Assembly (NCBI GenBank): GCA_900315595.1
Contig: OMZQ01000006.1
Location: forward strand, 1-64,000
Reading direction: 5' to 3'
DNA length: 64,000 bases
DNA from: an uncultured Eubacteriales bacterium
GTDB lineage: Bacteria > Bacillota > Clostridia > Oscillospirales > Oscillospiraceae
Shown here piece after piece: positions 34,156 to 45,000 of the stretch. Made by a program: the position numbers and the translations under genes. How positions within the stretch are numbered: the first letter of the stretch is position 1; each line of letters starts with the position of its first letter. A model generated the notes under the pieces. The model was not told the DNA's origin. It ran no database searches and saw nothing but the letters and a program-made list of their open reading frames with translations.

Positions 34156-34721
34156 TTTTGCAGGACACGGGCAGCCAGCAGCCCCGCGCTGACCGAGAGC
34201 AGGGAGGTCGCCCAGACCGCAGGCAGGATCGCAAAGGGGGAGGCCGAGCCGAGCCCCGCCCGCAGGGCTGCGACCGTGGTGGGCAGAAGCTGGATGGAGG
34301 CCGTGTTCATCACGATCAGGCGGCAGGCCTCGTCGGTGGCGGCACGGCCGCCGGACAGGGCCTGCATCCGGCGGACGGCGGCAATGCCCAGCGGGGTCGC
34401 AGCGTTCCCCAGACCCAGGAGATTGGCCGTTGCGTTTCCGCAGAGGCTCTCCATCGTCTCCGGGTCCCGGGCCGCCGTGGGATAGATCCGCCCAAGCAGG
34501 GGCGAGAGCAGGGCGGCCAGCCTCCTCTGCAGTCCGCCCGCCCGGAGCAGAGCCGCGAAGCCGCTCCAGAGGCAGAGGCTCCCGGCCATCGTCAGGCTCA
34601 GCTCCACGGCCTGCTTCGCCCCCGCCGCGACCGCCCCGCTCAGAGCCGCGCCGGTTCCGTGAAGCGCGGCGTAGATCATGGCCGCAGCCACCATTCCCAT
34701 CCAGATGATCGTCATTGCCAT
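34146..34721 (-). CDS. spmA: spore maturation protein SpmA
   Basis: 191 residues, membrane protein with the nucleoside-recognition domain: GAKQAVELSLTMAGSLCLW near the N terminus and the hallmark NATANLLGLGNAATPLGIAA. It pairs with SpmB. I chose the ATG at 34721 behind GGAAGGGCGG; the frame itself extends to 34820, beyond the divergent recG start. Presence of both genes supports an endospore former. Confidence 0.93.
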   Translation of the reverse strand: MAMTIIWMGMVAAAMIYAALHGTGAALSGAVAAGAKQAVELSLTMAGSLCLWSGFAALLRAGGLQRRLAALLSPLLGRIYPTAARDPETMESLCGNATANLLGLGNAATPLGIAAVRRMQALSGGRAATDEACRLIVMNTASIQLLPTTVAALRAGLGSASPFAILPAVWATSLLSVSAGLLAARVLQKWL

Positions 34722-34747
34722 TCGGCATCCGCCCTTCCAAATTTCAC

Positions 34748-34775
34748 TTGTTCTTTTGGAAAAAACTGATATAAT
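34748..34775 (+). promoter_or_regulatory. promoter of recG
   Basis: TTGTTC (34748-34753) and TATAAT (34770-34775) are 16 bases apart, 39 bases before the start codon. Confidence 0.6.
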
Positions 34776-34813
34776 AGAGAAAAAGCACACAGCAGCCGAA
34801 CGGAGGTGAGCGC

Positions 34814-36858
<2,045 letters not shown>

Positions 36859-36862
<4 letters not shown>

Positions 36863-37854
36863 CCGGACACCGCCTCCACCGTTACGCCGCGGTAATACCA
36901 GGTCAGGATCTCCCGGAAGCTCTTCCCTTCCCGCGCCATCGCCTCTGCCCCGTACTGGCTCAGGCCGACGCGGTGGCCGTATCCGGACGTGGTGAAGCTC
37001 GCCGTCTCATCGGTCAGCGTCATCGTGAAGGCCGTGGAGCGCAGACCGAAGAGCTTCCGCAGTTCCGTTCCCCGGAAGGGCCGCCCGCCCAGGACCATCA
37101 CGTCCACCCCGCCGCCCGCCGTGCGGGTCACGGTCCCGACCCAGGCGCCGAGCTGCTCCGGGAAGGAGACCGCCGGATCGGCGGAACGCAGAACGGACTG
37201 AAATTCCGCCAGGGAAACCTGCTTCTCGTCGGAAAAATGGGCGGCTCCCTCCTCCCCCGGACTGGGAACCGAGCGCAGATAGGGCAGGTCGCCGCCCCAG
37301 ACGGCGGCGGCGTCCTCGGTCATGCCGCCGGAGCAGGAAAAGAAGGTCGCGTCGATCAGGCGGCCTTCGTAGAAAATCGCAAGCCCGTCCGTTGCGTCCA
37401 CCGCTGCCTCCGCCTGCGCACGGCGCTCTGCGGAGACCGCAGCCGGGTCCGTCCAGCCCATGCAGCAGGCCGAATCCGTGCAGACTGCCGCTTCCTCGTG
37501 CCGCCGCCGCGCATCACTTCTCAGCGCGTAGGTACGGCAGGCCACGGCCTGGGCCTTGCGGGCTTCGTCCGAAAAGTCGGGCGGCAGCTCAGCCAGCAGA
37601 ACGCCGGTGAGGTAGGTATGCAAGTCCATGCGGACCGTCTCTCCCTCCCGCAGGACCGGCAGGAGAACGCTCCGGTCATAGGTCTGTGCGTGAGAAAGCG
37701 GGATCTCGGTCGCCGCAGCCGCAGACGCGGCAATCGTTTGCTCCGGACTTGGAGCCGCGGTCTGCGCGGCCCGGACCGGACCGGGGCGGAGCGTCAGCGC
37801 AAGCAGAGCCGAAAAAGCGACGGAAGCCGCAGCGGATAAAAAAGCGTTTTTCAT
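36859..37854 (-). CDS. SpoIID/LytB-domain protein
   Basis: 331 residues. A signal peptide or N-terminal anchor (about 5-30) is followed by the SpoIID domain: LHTYLTGVLLAELPPDFSDEARKAQAVACRTYAL (seen in parts), FFSCSGGMTEDAAAVWGGDLPYL and GYGHRVGLSQYGAEAMA. SpoIID is a lytic transglycosylase that cuts denuded glycan strands during engulfment in sporulation. The catalytic Glu of ...LLAELPPDF is present. GGAGG precedes the ATG at 37854. Whether it is SpoIID itself or a vegetative paralogue cannot be settled here. Confidence 0.85.
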
Positions 37855-37877
37855 GTTTCCTCCTGTTCGAAAAACCA

Positions 37878-37906
37878 TTGACGAACGGCATGAATTGTGC
37901 TAAAAT
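37878..37906 (+). promoter_or_regulatory. promoter of the beta-lactamase-fold gene
   Basis: TTGACG (37878-37883) and TAAAAT (37901-37906) are 17 bases apart, giving an untranslated leader of about 125 bases. Confidence 0.6.
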
Positions 37907-38036
37907 CATTCTGTAATCGTTTGCGTCTCTGTATCCCAAGCCTATGCGCCGGTCGGTTTGGTTTAGAACCGCTTGCGTCCGTCCTGCCGGAGCTTCCGCC
38001 TCCGGCGCAGAATATGCAGAATTGGAGTGTTTACAA

Positions 38037-39008
38037 ATGACGAAAAAGAAGCCGGATATCTTCCTGGGTATTACGATGGCCATGCTCGTTCTGGCCGCCC
38101 TGCTGTGCGTGATCATTCTGATCGTTCAAAAACAGACGAACAGCAAGCCCGCTGTCAAGCCCACCGGCGCTGTCGTGAGCAACGATACGGTCGCGCCGCC
38201 CGACACCGGCGACACCAACAGCTCCACCGATGCCACCAAGCCGAGCCAGCCGGTCCAGCCCGCGGACGTCAAGGCCATTGACGAGACCGCTCTGAAGGCT
38301 GCGCTGGACGACAATCTGGAGCCCCTTTCCAGCAACTGGGATATTGTGATCCTGGACCCTGTGGTCGGTACGAAGGTCACCGCCTCCCACCAGGCGGATC
38401 CTGAGGCATGGATGGAAGTCAACCGCATGCTTCCCGTCTTTATCATGGGAACGGCCTATCAGCAGGTCGCCAACGGCACGATGACCGAGGCCGACATTCA
38501 GGCTGACGTGGAGGCCATGATCGTCGGACGCGACTATGCCGCTGCCGACCGTCTGACCGCCTCCATCGGCGGGGGCGACGCCGCCAAGGGCATGCAGGCC
38601 GTCAAGGACTTCGCGGCTGCCAACGGGATGCAGATCAGCTACAACCGTGCGCTCAGCGAAACCGGCGGCAAGCCCAACTACATGAAGGCCAGCCTCTGCG
38701 CCGAGGTGCTGAACAAGATCTGCCGCGGCGAACTGGTCAGCGCGGACGCCTCCGCTCGGATGAAGGAGATCATCTGCAAGGCCAAGACCGACGAAGAGAT
38801 CGCTCCCACCCTTGTGACGGAGGGCGCAAGCTACGGCCTGGTGACCGACTGCGAGAGCAACCTCTGCTGCTGCACGATGGGCATTGTGAATCTGCCCAAC
38901 CGCAGCTACGTGGTGAGCATCTTCTGCTACGACCCGGTGAACATGGGCAACGCCCAGAAGCGCGCTGCGGAAATCATCGCGCTGACCGAGCCCTACTTCG
39001 CAGAATAA
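38037..39008 (+). CDS. membrane-anchored beta-lactamase-fold protein, probably catalytically dead
   Basis: 323 residues. One membrane helix (about 9-31), a Thr/Pro/Ser-rich linker, then a domain patterned like class A beta-lactamase-related serine hydrolases: MGTAYQQVANGTMTEADIQ, VGRDYAAADRLTASIGGGDAAKGM and an NYMKASLCAEVLNKI helix. The usual SxxK nucleophile motif is not in its expected place before the MGTAYQQV helix, and the SDN-type motif is replaced by GRDYAAADRL. It is therefore likely a binding or structural relative. GGAG lies nine bases before the ATG; an upstream start at 37944 is unlikely. Confidence 0.65.
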   Translation: MTKKKPDIFLGITMAMLVLAALLCVIILIVQKQTNSKPAVKPTGAVVSNDTVAPPDTGDTNSSTDATKPSQPVQPADVKAIDETALKAALDDNLEPLSSNWDIVILDPVVGTKVTASHQADPEAWMEVNRMLPVFIMGTAYQQVANGTMTEADIQADVEAMIVGRDYAAADRLTASIGGGDAAKGMQAVKDFAAANGMQISYNRALSETGGKPNYMKASLCAEVLNKICRGELVSADASARMKEIICKAKTDEEIAPTLVTEGASYGLVTDCESNLCCCTMGIVNLPNRSYVVSIFCYDPVNMGNAQKRAAEIIALTEPYFAE

Positions 39009-39017
39009 TCAACAGAT

Positions 39018-39057
39018 GCAAATCCCCGGGACGACAAATTCCGTCCCGGGGATTTGC
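39018..39057 (+). terminator. terminator of the beta-lactamase-fold gene
   Basis: GCAAATCCCCGGGACG pairs with CGTCCCGGGGATTTGC. The T tract beyond is short, but the stem is very stable. Confidence 0.8.
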
Positions 39058-39111
39058 TTATGGAATTGAGAATCGAGAACGGGGGAAGCGCTCCCCGGCT
39101 CCGATTTTCCG

Positions 39112-40038
39112 TCAGGTGAACAGCAGCCCCATGACGAGGGGCACCGTGGCAAGGCTCATCAGCGTGGAGAGGAAGACGCCGGAGGCGGCCAGCTCCTCGT
39201 CCGCGCCGTATTTGGCGGCGAGCAGGGTGGTCATGGTGGCAACGGGCATGGCGGAGATCACAACGGTCACGCCCAGAATCAGCGGGTTTTCGATCACAGG
39301 ATGCAGGACCAGCCAGACCAGGACGGGCAGGACGACCAGACGGATGAGATTGATCACGTAGAGCCGCCAGTTTGTGAAGACCTTGCCCACCGGGACGTTT
39401 GCCAGGGCGATGCCGATGACCAGCATGCAGACCGGGCTCGTCACGTTGTTGAGCATGCCCAGCGTATCGACCACAACTGCCGGGGCCTTTGCGTCGGTCA
39501 GATAGCAGGCGTAGGCGATCAGCGAGCAGATGATCATCGGCGAGCAGAAGGTTTTCCACGTGACGCGCGCGTTTTGACGGTCCATCAGCCGGACGCCGTA
39601 GGTATAGACGATGACCTGGAAGAAGAGATTGAAGATCGAGGCGTAGAAGACCGCGTTGGCCCCGTAGAGGGCGCTCACCACCGGGAAGCCGAGGAAGCCC
39701 ATATTGCTGAAGGTACACATGAAGGCGTAGACCCGCCGCTTCTCCGGCGGACATTTCAGCAGCCGGGGCAGGATCAGGCCAAGGGCAACCACCACGGCGA
39801 AGTAGGCTGCGGCAATGCCGGTCAGCAGATAGACCTCGCCGTTCGTCAGCCCCCGTTCCGAGCCGAGCACGGAATAGAGGACCGTACAGGGATTCGTCAC
39901 GTTGATGACGAGCTGGGCCAGGACCCGGTTCGTGATCTTGGGGAAGACCTTTGCCTTTGCGGTGACAAAGCCCACGCCGATGATCAGAAAGAGAATCCCC
40001 ATCTTTTGGATCAGGGAACCAAGTGCCAGATCCCCCAT
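39112..40038 (-). CDS. AEC-family (auxin efflux carrier-type) transporter
   Basis: 308 residues with about ten membrane helices. AEC-family features: the N-terminal KMGILFLIIGVGFVTAKAKVFP, the NVTNPCTVLYSV half-helix break, FMCTFSNMGFLGFPVVSALYG and the late SAMPVATMTTLLAAKYGADEELAASGVF. Bacterial members export small carboxylates such as malate or other organic acids; the substrate cannot be told. It starts one base after the rpiB stop, so it is co-translated with the pentose-phosphate isomerase. Confidence 0.9.
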   Translation of the reverse strand: MGDLALGSLIQKMGILFLIIGVGFVTAKAKVFPKITNRVLAQLVINVTNPCTVLYSVLGSERGLTNGEVYLLTGIAAAYFAVVVALGLILPRLLKCPPEKRRVYAFMCTFSNMGFLGFPVVSALYGANAVFYASIFNLFFQVIVYTYGVRLMDRQNARVTWKTFCSPMIICSLIAYACYLTDAKAPAVVVDTLGMLNNVTSPVCMLVIGIALANVPVGKVFTNWRLYVINLIRLVVLPVLVWLVLHPVIENPLILGVTVVISAMPVATMTTLLAAKYGADEELAASGVFLSTLMSLATVPLVMGLLFT

Positions 40039-40039
40039 A

Positions 40040-40486
40040 TCAGCCGAGCTGCTCGCGCTCAAAGGCGGCGATCTTGTCGATCCGGCGCTGGTGGCGTCCG
40101 CCCTCGAAGGCGGTGTCAAGCCAAACGTCCACGATCTCCAGGGCCAGCTTCTCACCCACGACGCCGGCGCCGAGGGCCATCATATTGGCGTCGTTGTGCT
40201 GACGGGTCAGGCGGGCGGACATCAGATCGGAGAGCAGGGCGCAGCGGATGCCGCGGACCTTGTTCGCGCTGATGGAGGCGCCGATGCCGGTCGTGCAGAG
40301 CACGATCCCGCGGTCGCATTCTCCGCTCGCAACGGCCTTCGCCGCCGGGATGCAGAAGTCGGCATAGTCGCAGCTCGCGGTGGAATCGGTGCCGAAGTCG
40401 CGCACCTCCAGGCCGCGGTCGATCAGATGTGCCTTCACAAGCTCCTTGAGCGCGTAGGCCCCGTGATCACAGGCGATTGAAATCAT
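40040..40486 (-). CDS. rpiB: ribose-5-phosphate isomerase B
   Basis: 148 residues. It interconverts ribose-5-phosphate and ribulose-5-phosphate, linking to the split transketolase at 21033-22827. Motifs: IACDHGAYALKE (N-terminal phosphate site), DSTASCDYADF, the catalytic-Cys loop GIVLCTTGIGASISANKVRGIRCAL, and RLTRQHNDANMMALGAGVVG. The ATG at 40486 has GGAG upstream. It is the second gene of a three-gene leftward operon. Confidence 0.95.
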   Translation of the reverse strand: MISIACDHGAYALKELVKAHLIDRGLEVRDFGTDSTASCDYADFCIPAAKAVASGECDRGIVLCTTGIGASISANKVRGIRCALLSDLMSARLTRQHNDANMMALGAGVVGEKLALEIVDVWLDTAFEGGRHQRRIDKIAAFEREQLG

Positions 40487-40524
40487 AATGGTTCTCCTTC
40501 GTAGATTCGTTATATAGTTCGTGT

Positions 40525-41736
40525 TCAGCAGCACAGAAGTCTTCTGGTCAGCTCGGCGTTCAGGGGCAGGCCCCAGGTTGCCAGCAGGATCCAGATATCG
40601 TAGAGTGCGCCGATTGCGACCGGAATGACGGCAAGCACGCGCTTGTTGCCAAGCTCGGCGTTGCGAAGCATTGCGCCGAGGGTCAGAGCCAGACCCAGCG
40701 GGAGCAGCCAACGGGCGGACAGCAGCCAGACGAGACCGAGCAGGGCAGCGACGATCAGAACCAGAACCGCGCGGGGATTCCTGCGCTTGCAGACCATCCC
40801 GGCGGCGCTGACTGCACCCCAGACGCCCAGGGCGGAGAGCGGGGCGTCGATCAGCGGATTGACCAGTCGGCCCAGTCCCGGCGTCACGGTCATCTCAATG
40901 CCGACGGCCCGGCGAAGGCTGCGGAAAACGGCGCCGGACGGTGCGGCGGAGATCAGCTTGCGCAGAGCGGACACGGAGCCGCCCGTGAGAATGAAGAGCC
41001 GGACCACGGAAGCCCCGTAGAGGCAGACGATCCAGCAAACGAGGGCGGCCGCCAGGGACAGAGCCGCAGGGCCGACGCCGATCCGGTTGTTCCGAAGCTG
41101 CCAGATCAGCTTATAGAGATGAACGGCGATCAGCGCCGGGATCAGCCAAACCATCGGCGCGCTGACGGACAGACCCAGACAGAGCGCGAGGATCGCGCCG
41201 AGATAGCGGAGCTCCGCAGGGAAGCCGGGCTTCTCCGCCCGCAGATAGAGGACGGAAAGCAGGAGGGCAATCGCCAGCAGGCAGGTCGGACCCTGGCTGT
41301 CCGTGGGGGAAATAGCAAAGAGCAGAGCGCCGAGAAAGGCGGAAAAGCCGCTTTCATAGAGCAGCTGCAGCAAAACGTAGACGGCTGCCGTTCCGAGCGC
41401 GGCCACGAGCATCAGCATCCAGGTGTAGCGCGTGGGGTTCAGCGCGGTCCAGCTGTGAAGGATCGCAAAGCCGGTATTGAGCAGGATCAGCCCCTGCCAG
41501 GCGGCGGCAATCAGCGCGACGGCGACGACGGCCGGCCAGCGCAGCGGCGGAAACGGCATCCGTTCGGCGCGGAAGGGAAAGCCCGGTCTGCGGTATTCTG
41601 AGATCCATCGAAGCTGCTTCGGCGCGGCCTCCATGGCCCGCTCGCTGACCAGCCAGAGCCAGAGCCCAAGCAGAAGGAAGCAGACAGCGGGAACCAAAAC
41701 CGGCCAGTAGGAGCCGTAGTTTTCGAAGATACGCAT
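40525..41736 (-). CDS. unknown polytopic membrane protein
   Basis: 403 residues with about ten membrane segments (first near 12-30) and no recognised family. It resembles GT-C-type or DUF-class membrane proteins only in layout. The ATG at 41736 follows GAGGTGA, and a good promoter (41757-41785) lies just upstream. It heads the operon with rpiB (38-base gap) and the AEC transporter. Confidence 0.7.
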   Translation of the reverse strand: MRIFENYGSYWPVLVPAVCFLLLGLWLWLVSERAMEAAPKQLRWISEYRRPGFPFRAERMPFPPLRWPAVVAVALIAAAWQGLILLNTGFAILHSWTALNPTRYTWMLMLVAALGTAAVYVLLQLLYESGFSAFLGALLFAISPTDSQGPTCLLAIALLLSVLYLRAEKPGFPAELRYLGAILALCLGLSVSAPMVWLIPALIAVHLYKLIWQLRNNRIGVGPAALSLAAALVCWIVCLYGASVVRLFILTGGSVSALRKLISAAPSGAVFRSLRRAVGIEMTVTPGLGRLVNPLIDAPLSALGVWGAVSAAGMVCKRRNPRAVLVLIVAALLGLVWLLSARWLLPLGLALTLGAMLRNAELGNKRVLAVIPVAIGALYDIWILLATWGLPLNAELTRRLLCC

Positions 41737-41756
41737 GTACAGTCACCTCACCGTTC

Positions 41757-41785
41757 AGTATAACAAATTATTTCTCAAAGCGCAA
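41757..41785 (-). promoter_or_regulatory. promoter of the membrane protein-rpiB-transporter operon
   Basis: On the minus strand TTGCGC (41785-41780) and TATACT (41762-41757) are 17 bases apart. Confidence 0.65.
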
Positions 41786-41815
41786 CCGCTTTTTGACGTT
41801 TTTTCCCGAAACCGC

Positions 41816-41844
41816 TTGCATCCGGCGCGCGCAGGACATAGAAT
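41816..41844 (+). promoter_or_regulatory. promoter of the PstS-like gene
   Basis: TTGCAT (41816-41821) and TAGAAT (41839-41844) are 17 bases apart. It is divergent from the neighbouring promoter with only 30 bases between their -35 boxes. Confidence 0.65.
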
Positions 41845-41954
41845 CAGTTTCGGGCTGGACGGCTCTGAGCGGCGCGTGGAACCTTTGCGCCGCTGCGTCG
41901 TCCAACGGACAGAGCCGACGCAGACGCCCGGCCGACCAAAAGGAGGAACCTGAA

Positions 41955-42959
41955 ATGAGACGAATTGCAATTTTACTTGCCCTGACTCTGATCGCGGGCA
42001 TTCTGGCGGGCTGTACCAAGACGCCCGCGCCGGAGAATACGACCAGCGCCGCCCAGGCGTCCACCCAGGCAGCCCCGCAGACCGCGCCCGCTTCGACGGA
42101 CGAGCCCGCGGGACCCGACGACACCGCAGCCCCCGTCTTCCGATTTACGCGGGAGAACTTCCCGCGCATGGACGGCTCCACGGCCTGCATTCCTCTGGCC
42201 GAGGCCGTCGCCTCCGTCCTGCTGGGCGAATCCCGCGAGCAGGCCGCCGATCTGGTCCGCTTCAACCGTACCACCCAGTCCTTCCGTAACCTCAAGGACG
42301 GCCTCTGCGACATTCTGATCGTCGGTCAGCCCAAGGCCTCGGTCTTTGACGAAATGAAGGAAGCCGGCTTTGAATATGAGATCGAGACCCTGGCCCGCGA
42401 CGGTCTGGTCTTCGTGGTGAATGAGGATAACCCCGTGAACAGTCTGACCACCGAGCAGATCCGTAAGATTTATACCGGCGAGATCACCAACTGGAAGGAG
42501 GTCGGCGGAAACGACGCCGAGATCATCCCCATCCAGCGCAACGAGGGGGCAGGCTCCCAGGCGCTGATGATCAAGCTGATCATGGGCGACACCCCGCTGA
42601 TGGAGGCCCCGAAGGACTACGTTTCCGGCTCGATGGGCGATCTGATGACTGCGGTCAAGAGCTACGACGGCAGCGCCAACGCCATCGGCTACTCGGTCTA
42701 CTACTACGCGCATGACATGGAGATGGCAAAGGGGCTCAAGCTGCTCGCCGTGGACGGCGTGGAGCCCAGCCGCGAGACCATTGCATCCAAGGAGTATCCC
42801 CATCTGAACGATATCTACTGCGTCATCCCCGCCTCCGCTCCGGCGGACAGCCCCAACCGCATCCTCTATGAGTGGCTCTGCACCGCGGACGGCCAGGCCC
42901 TGATCGCGGACGAGGGTTACGTTGCCGCCGGCACGGACGACAGCCCCGCCGCAAACTGA
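41955..42959 (+). CDS. PstS-like phosphate-binding lipoprotein
   Basis: 334 residues. Lipoprotein signal ending at Cys20 (GILAGC), Ala/Thr/Pro-rich linker, then a periplasmic-binding-protein fold: RMDGSTACIPLAEAVA (phosphate-type first loop DGSTA), DILIVGQPKAS, FVVNEDNPVNSLTTEQIRKIYTGEITNWKEVGG and RNEGAGSQALMI. These are the hallmarks of PstS-type proteins. No ABC permease or ATPase gene is nearby, so it may be a stand-alone binding or sensing protein. AGGAGG precedes the ATG. Confidence 0.88.
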   Translation: MRRIAILLALTLIAGILAGCTKTPAPENTTSAAQASTQAAPQTAPASTDEPAGPDDTAAPVFRFTRENFPRMDGSTACIPLAEAVASVLLGESREQAADLVRFNRTTQSFRNLKDGLCDILIVGQPKASVFDEMKEAGFEYEIETLARDGLVFVVNEDNPVNSLTTEQIRKIYTGEITNWKEVGGNDAEIIPIQRNEGAGSQALMIKLIMGDTPLMEAPKDYVSGSMGDLMTAVKSYDGSANAIGYSVYYYAHDMEMAKGLKLLAVDGVEPSRETIASKEYPHLNDIYCVIPASAPADSPNRILYEWLCTADGQALIADEGYVAAGTDDSPAAN

Positions 42960-43018
42960 TCCGCTCCGCCCGACCGAGTCCAGTACCGACCTATATTGTA
43001 ATTTAGGAGGCGATTTCC

Positions 43019-44701
43019 ATGAGAACGCGGCTGCTCCCGATCCTCTGCGTCCTCGCCCTGCTGCTGAGCGCCTGCACCGCTGACGGCAAGCCCTCAGCGA
43101 CCACCGCGTCCGAGCCGGTCTCCGGCCCGACGGACGAGACCGCCGCCCCGACCGTGCCGCCCACGGAGCCTGCGCCGGACCCGTCCGGCAGCGTGACACC
43201 CGGCGGCTGGCAGGTCTACACCGATCCCTCCGCCTACCGGCCCGCCGAGGGGGCGCTCTATACCCGGCCCACCGGCGTCGATCTGCGCGAATTCCACCCC
43301 GAAAACGCAAGCGGCCGGGTCTATCCCTATTATACCGACACCCTCTATGAGGATACCGGGGACGGTCAGAGCTGGGCCTGCGGCCACCACGCCGGCTTCG
43401 TGGACGAAACGGGGACCATCGTGACCGACGGCGTCTATTCGTCGATCTCGGTCCTTTTTGACGGTCTGAATGAATATGATCCCTATGCGGAAAGTCCCCG
43501 GCTGCCCCTTTGGAGGACCGGACAGCTGGAAAGCGTCACGGTCGTGGACGAGGGTGAATACACCTACCCCGTCGGAGAAATCCGATACGGCGTTGTGGCG
43601 ATGGACGGCAGCTTTTCGATCCCGTGCGAGTACGTTGGCATTCAGCCCTTCTCCGACCGCTTCCTCTGCAACAGGAGCTGGGACAAGCCGGATTTTCTGA
43701 TCTTTGATCTGTCCGGCAACGTTTTAATCACCAGCCGCGAGCTCATCCCCGGCAAATGCGACTGGTGTCACGTCTCCTACACCGAGGGGCTCTATCTGGT
43801 CTGCTCCGGCCTCCGCGACGGGACGGAGGAATACCGGTTCGTCGATGAGAGCGGGACGCCCGTCCTCGGCCCCTACCGGTTTGCAAACGTCTTCCACGGC
43901 GCTCTGGCTCCTGTGAGTCTCGACGGCGACCGCACCGGTCTGATCGACCGCACCGGAAGCTGGGTCGTTGAGCCAACCTACAGCTCGATCAGCTATGCAA
44001 GGGACGGCTGCTTCCTTGCAGAGATCGACAACGGGCTCTCCCCCGGAATCTACGTGGTGCTCGACCCGGAAGGCAGGGAGGTGTTCCGCACCGACGGCAG
44101 CGGCTGGATCAACAGCGTGCCCTGCGGCTACATGCTGGACCGCCCGGAGGGCGAGGACGACGTCTTCTATGATCCTTCGGGTCAGGCCATCTGGACCGGC
44201 GCGGACTGGACCTGTCTGGACGAGCAGACCTTTTTCGTCAGGCAGCCCGACGGCGTGCTTCGGATCGTCAACGCGGTCACCGGCGCGGAGCTGCAGACGG
44301 AGCTTCTGAACTACGTGGAGCCCGGCGTCGCCATCCTGCAGGGCGAGATGGTCCGGGGGTATCAGGGACGGAACTGGGATTCGGATGATTTCTATTTCAT
44401 CCCCGCCGATCTGAGCGGGATCCGGGAGATCGAAGCCGATCCGACGTTCCCCCTCGACTTCTACGAATCCAGCTCCAGGCTGACGGATCAGGTGACGGGA
44501 GATGCCTACTACTCCATCTTTAACGGACACGGCTTCGAGCTCTACAGCGAGGACGGAGACCGTCTGACGACCCTGCAGCAAAGCTGGGTGACCATCTACG
44601 ACGGGCGGATCATGGAGGCGAGCGACGAGCTGTTCTGCACCTACCGCAGTCTGGACGGCAAGCTTCTCTTCCGATTCCCCATGTACAGCGGCGCGGACTG
44701 A
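43019..44701 (+). CDS. lipoprotein with WG-type beta repeats
   Basis: 560 residues. Lipoprotein signal ending at Cys19 (LLLSAC), Pro/Thr-rich linker, then repeating units in the style of the WG/KWG beta-repeat family: AGFVDETGTIVTDGVYSSIS, YRFVDESGTPVLGPYRFANV, TGLIDRTGSWVVEPTYSSIS and later weaker copies. Such repeats probably make a beta-propeller-like surface domain with binding roles. It follows the PstS-like gene by 59 bases on the same strand, so the two may be co-transcribed. Confidence 0.8.
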   Translation: MRTRLLPILCVLALLLSACTADGKPSATTASEPVSGPTDETAAPTVPPTEPAPDPSGSVTPGGWQVYTDPSAYRPAEGALYTRPTGVDLREFHPENASGRVYPYYTDTLYEDTGDGQSWACGHHAGFVDETGTIVTDGVYSSISVLFDGLNEYDPYAESPRLPLWRTGQLESVTVVDEGEYTYPVGEIRYGVVAMDGSFSIPCEYVGIQPFSDRFLCNRSWDKPDFLIFDLSGNVLITSRELIPGKCDWCHVSYTEGLYLVCSGLRDGTEEYRFVDESGTPVLGPYRFANVFHGALAPVSLDGDRTGLIDRTGSWVVEPTYSSISYARDGCFLAEIDNGLSPGIYVVLDPEGREVFRTDGSGWINSVPCGYMLDRPEGEDDVFYDPSGQAIWTGADWTCLDEQTFFVRQPDGVLRIVNAVTGAELQTELLNYVEPGVAILQGEMVRGYQGRNWDSDDFYFIPADLSGIREIEADPTFPLDFYESSSRLTDQVTGDAYYSIFNGHGFELYSEDGDRLTTLQQSWVTIYDGRIMEASDELFCTYRSLDGKLLFRFPMYSGAD

Positions 44702-44726
44702 CCAAGTCCGACTTCCGCGCCCGCAA

Positions 44727-44760
44727 GCCGAAAGCTCCTCCTCCGGGGGGAGCTTTCGGC
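44727..44760 (+). terminator. terminator of the WG-repeat lipoprotein gene
   Basis: GCCGAAAGCTCC pairs with GGAGCTTTCGGC around a ten-base loop. There is no clear T tract. Confidence 0.65.
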
Positions 44761-44842
44761 ATCCTCCCGCGTGTCGGCGGACAGTTAGCGCGGGACGGGC
44801 GATATGTATGATCAAATTCCCCGAAAATGTGCGTTTTTCCTC

Positions 44843-44871
44843 TTGCATTCTGAATACGAGTATTGTATAAT
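44843..44871 (+). promoter_or_regulatory. promoter of the hydratase gene
   Basis: TTGCAT (44843-44848) and TATAAT (44866-44871) are 17 bases apart, leaving a leader of about 120 bases before the start at 45001. Confidence 0.75.
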
Positions 44872-45000
44872 CCGGTAGAAGGGAAAAAATGGGCTGTTGT
44901 TGGCGGAAAGGATTGTACAAATCTGCCAAAGGCGCCGCCCGGAGCTTCCCTCAAATCTGCGCTTGACAGACGAACGATTGAACGAAGGAGATTTAACATC

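Noticed and set aside
33640-34740. Longer spmB frame suggesting an spmA-spmB fusion or frameshift
   Set aside because: The upstream part is spmA read out of phase. Both genes are intact and overlap by ten bases, as is normal.
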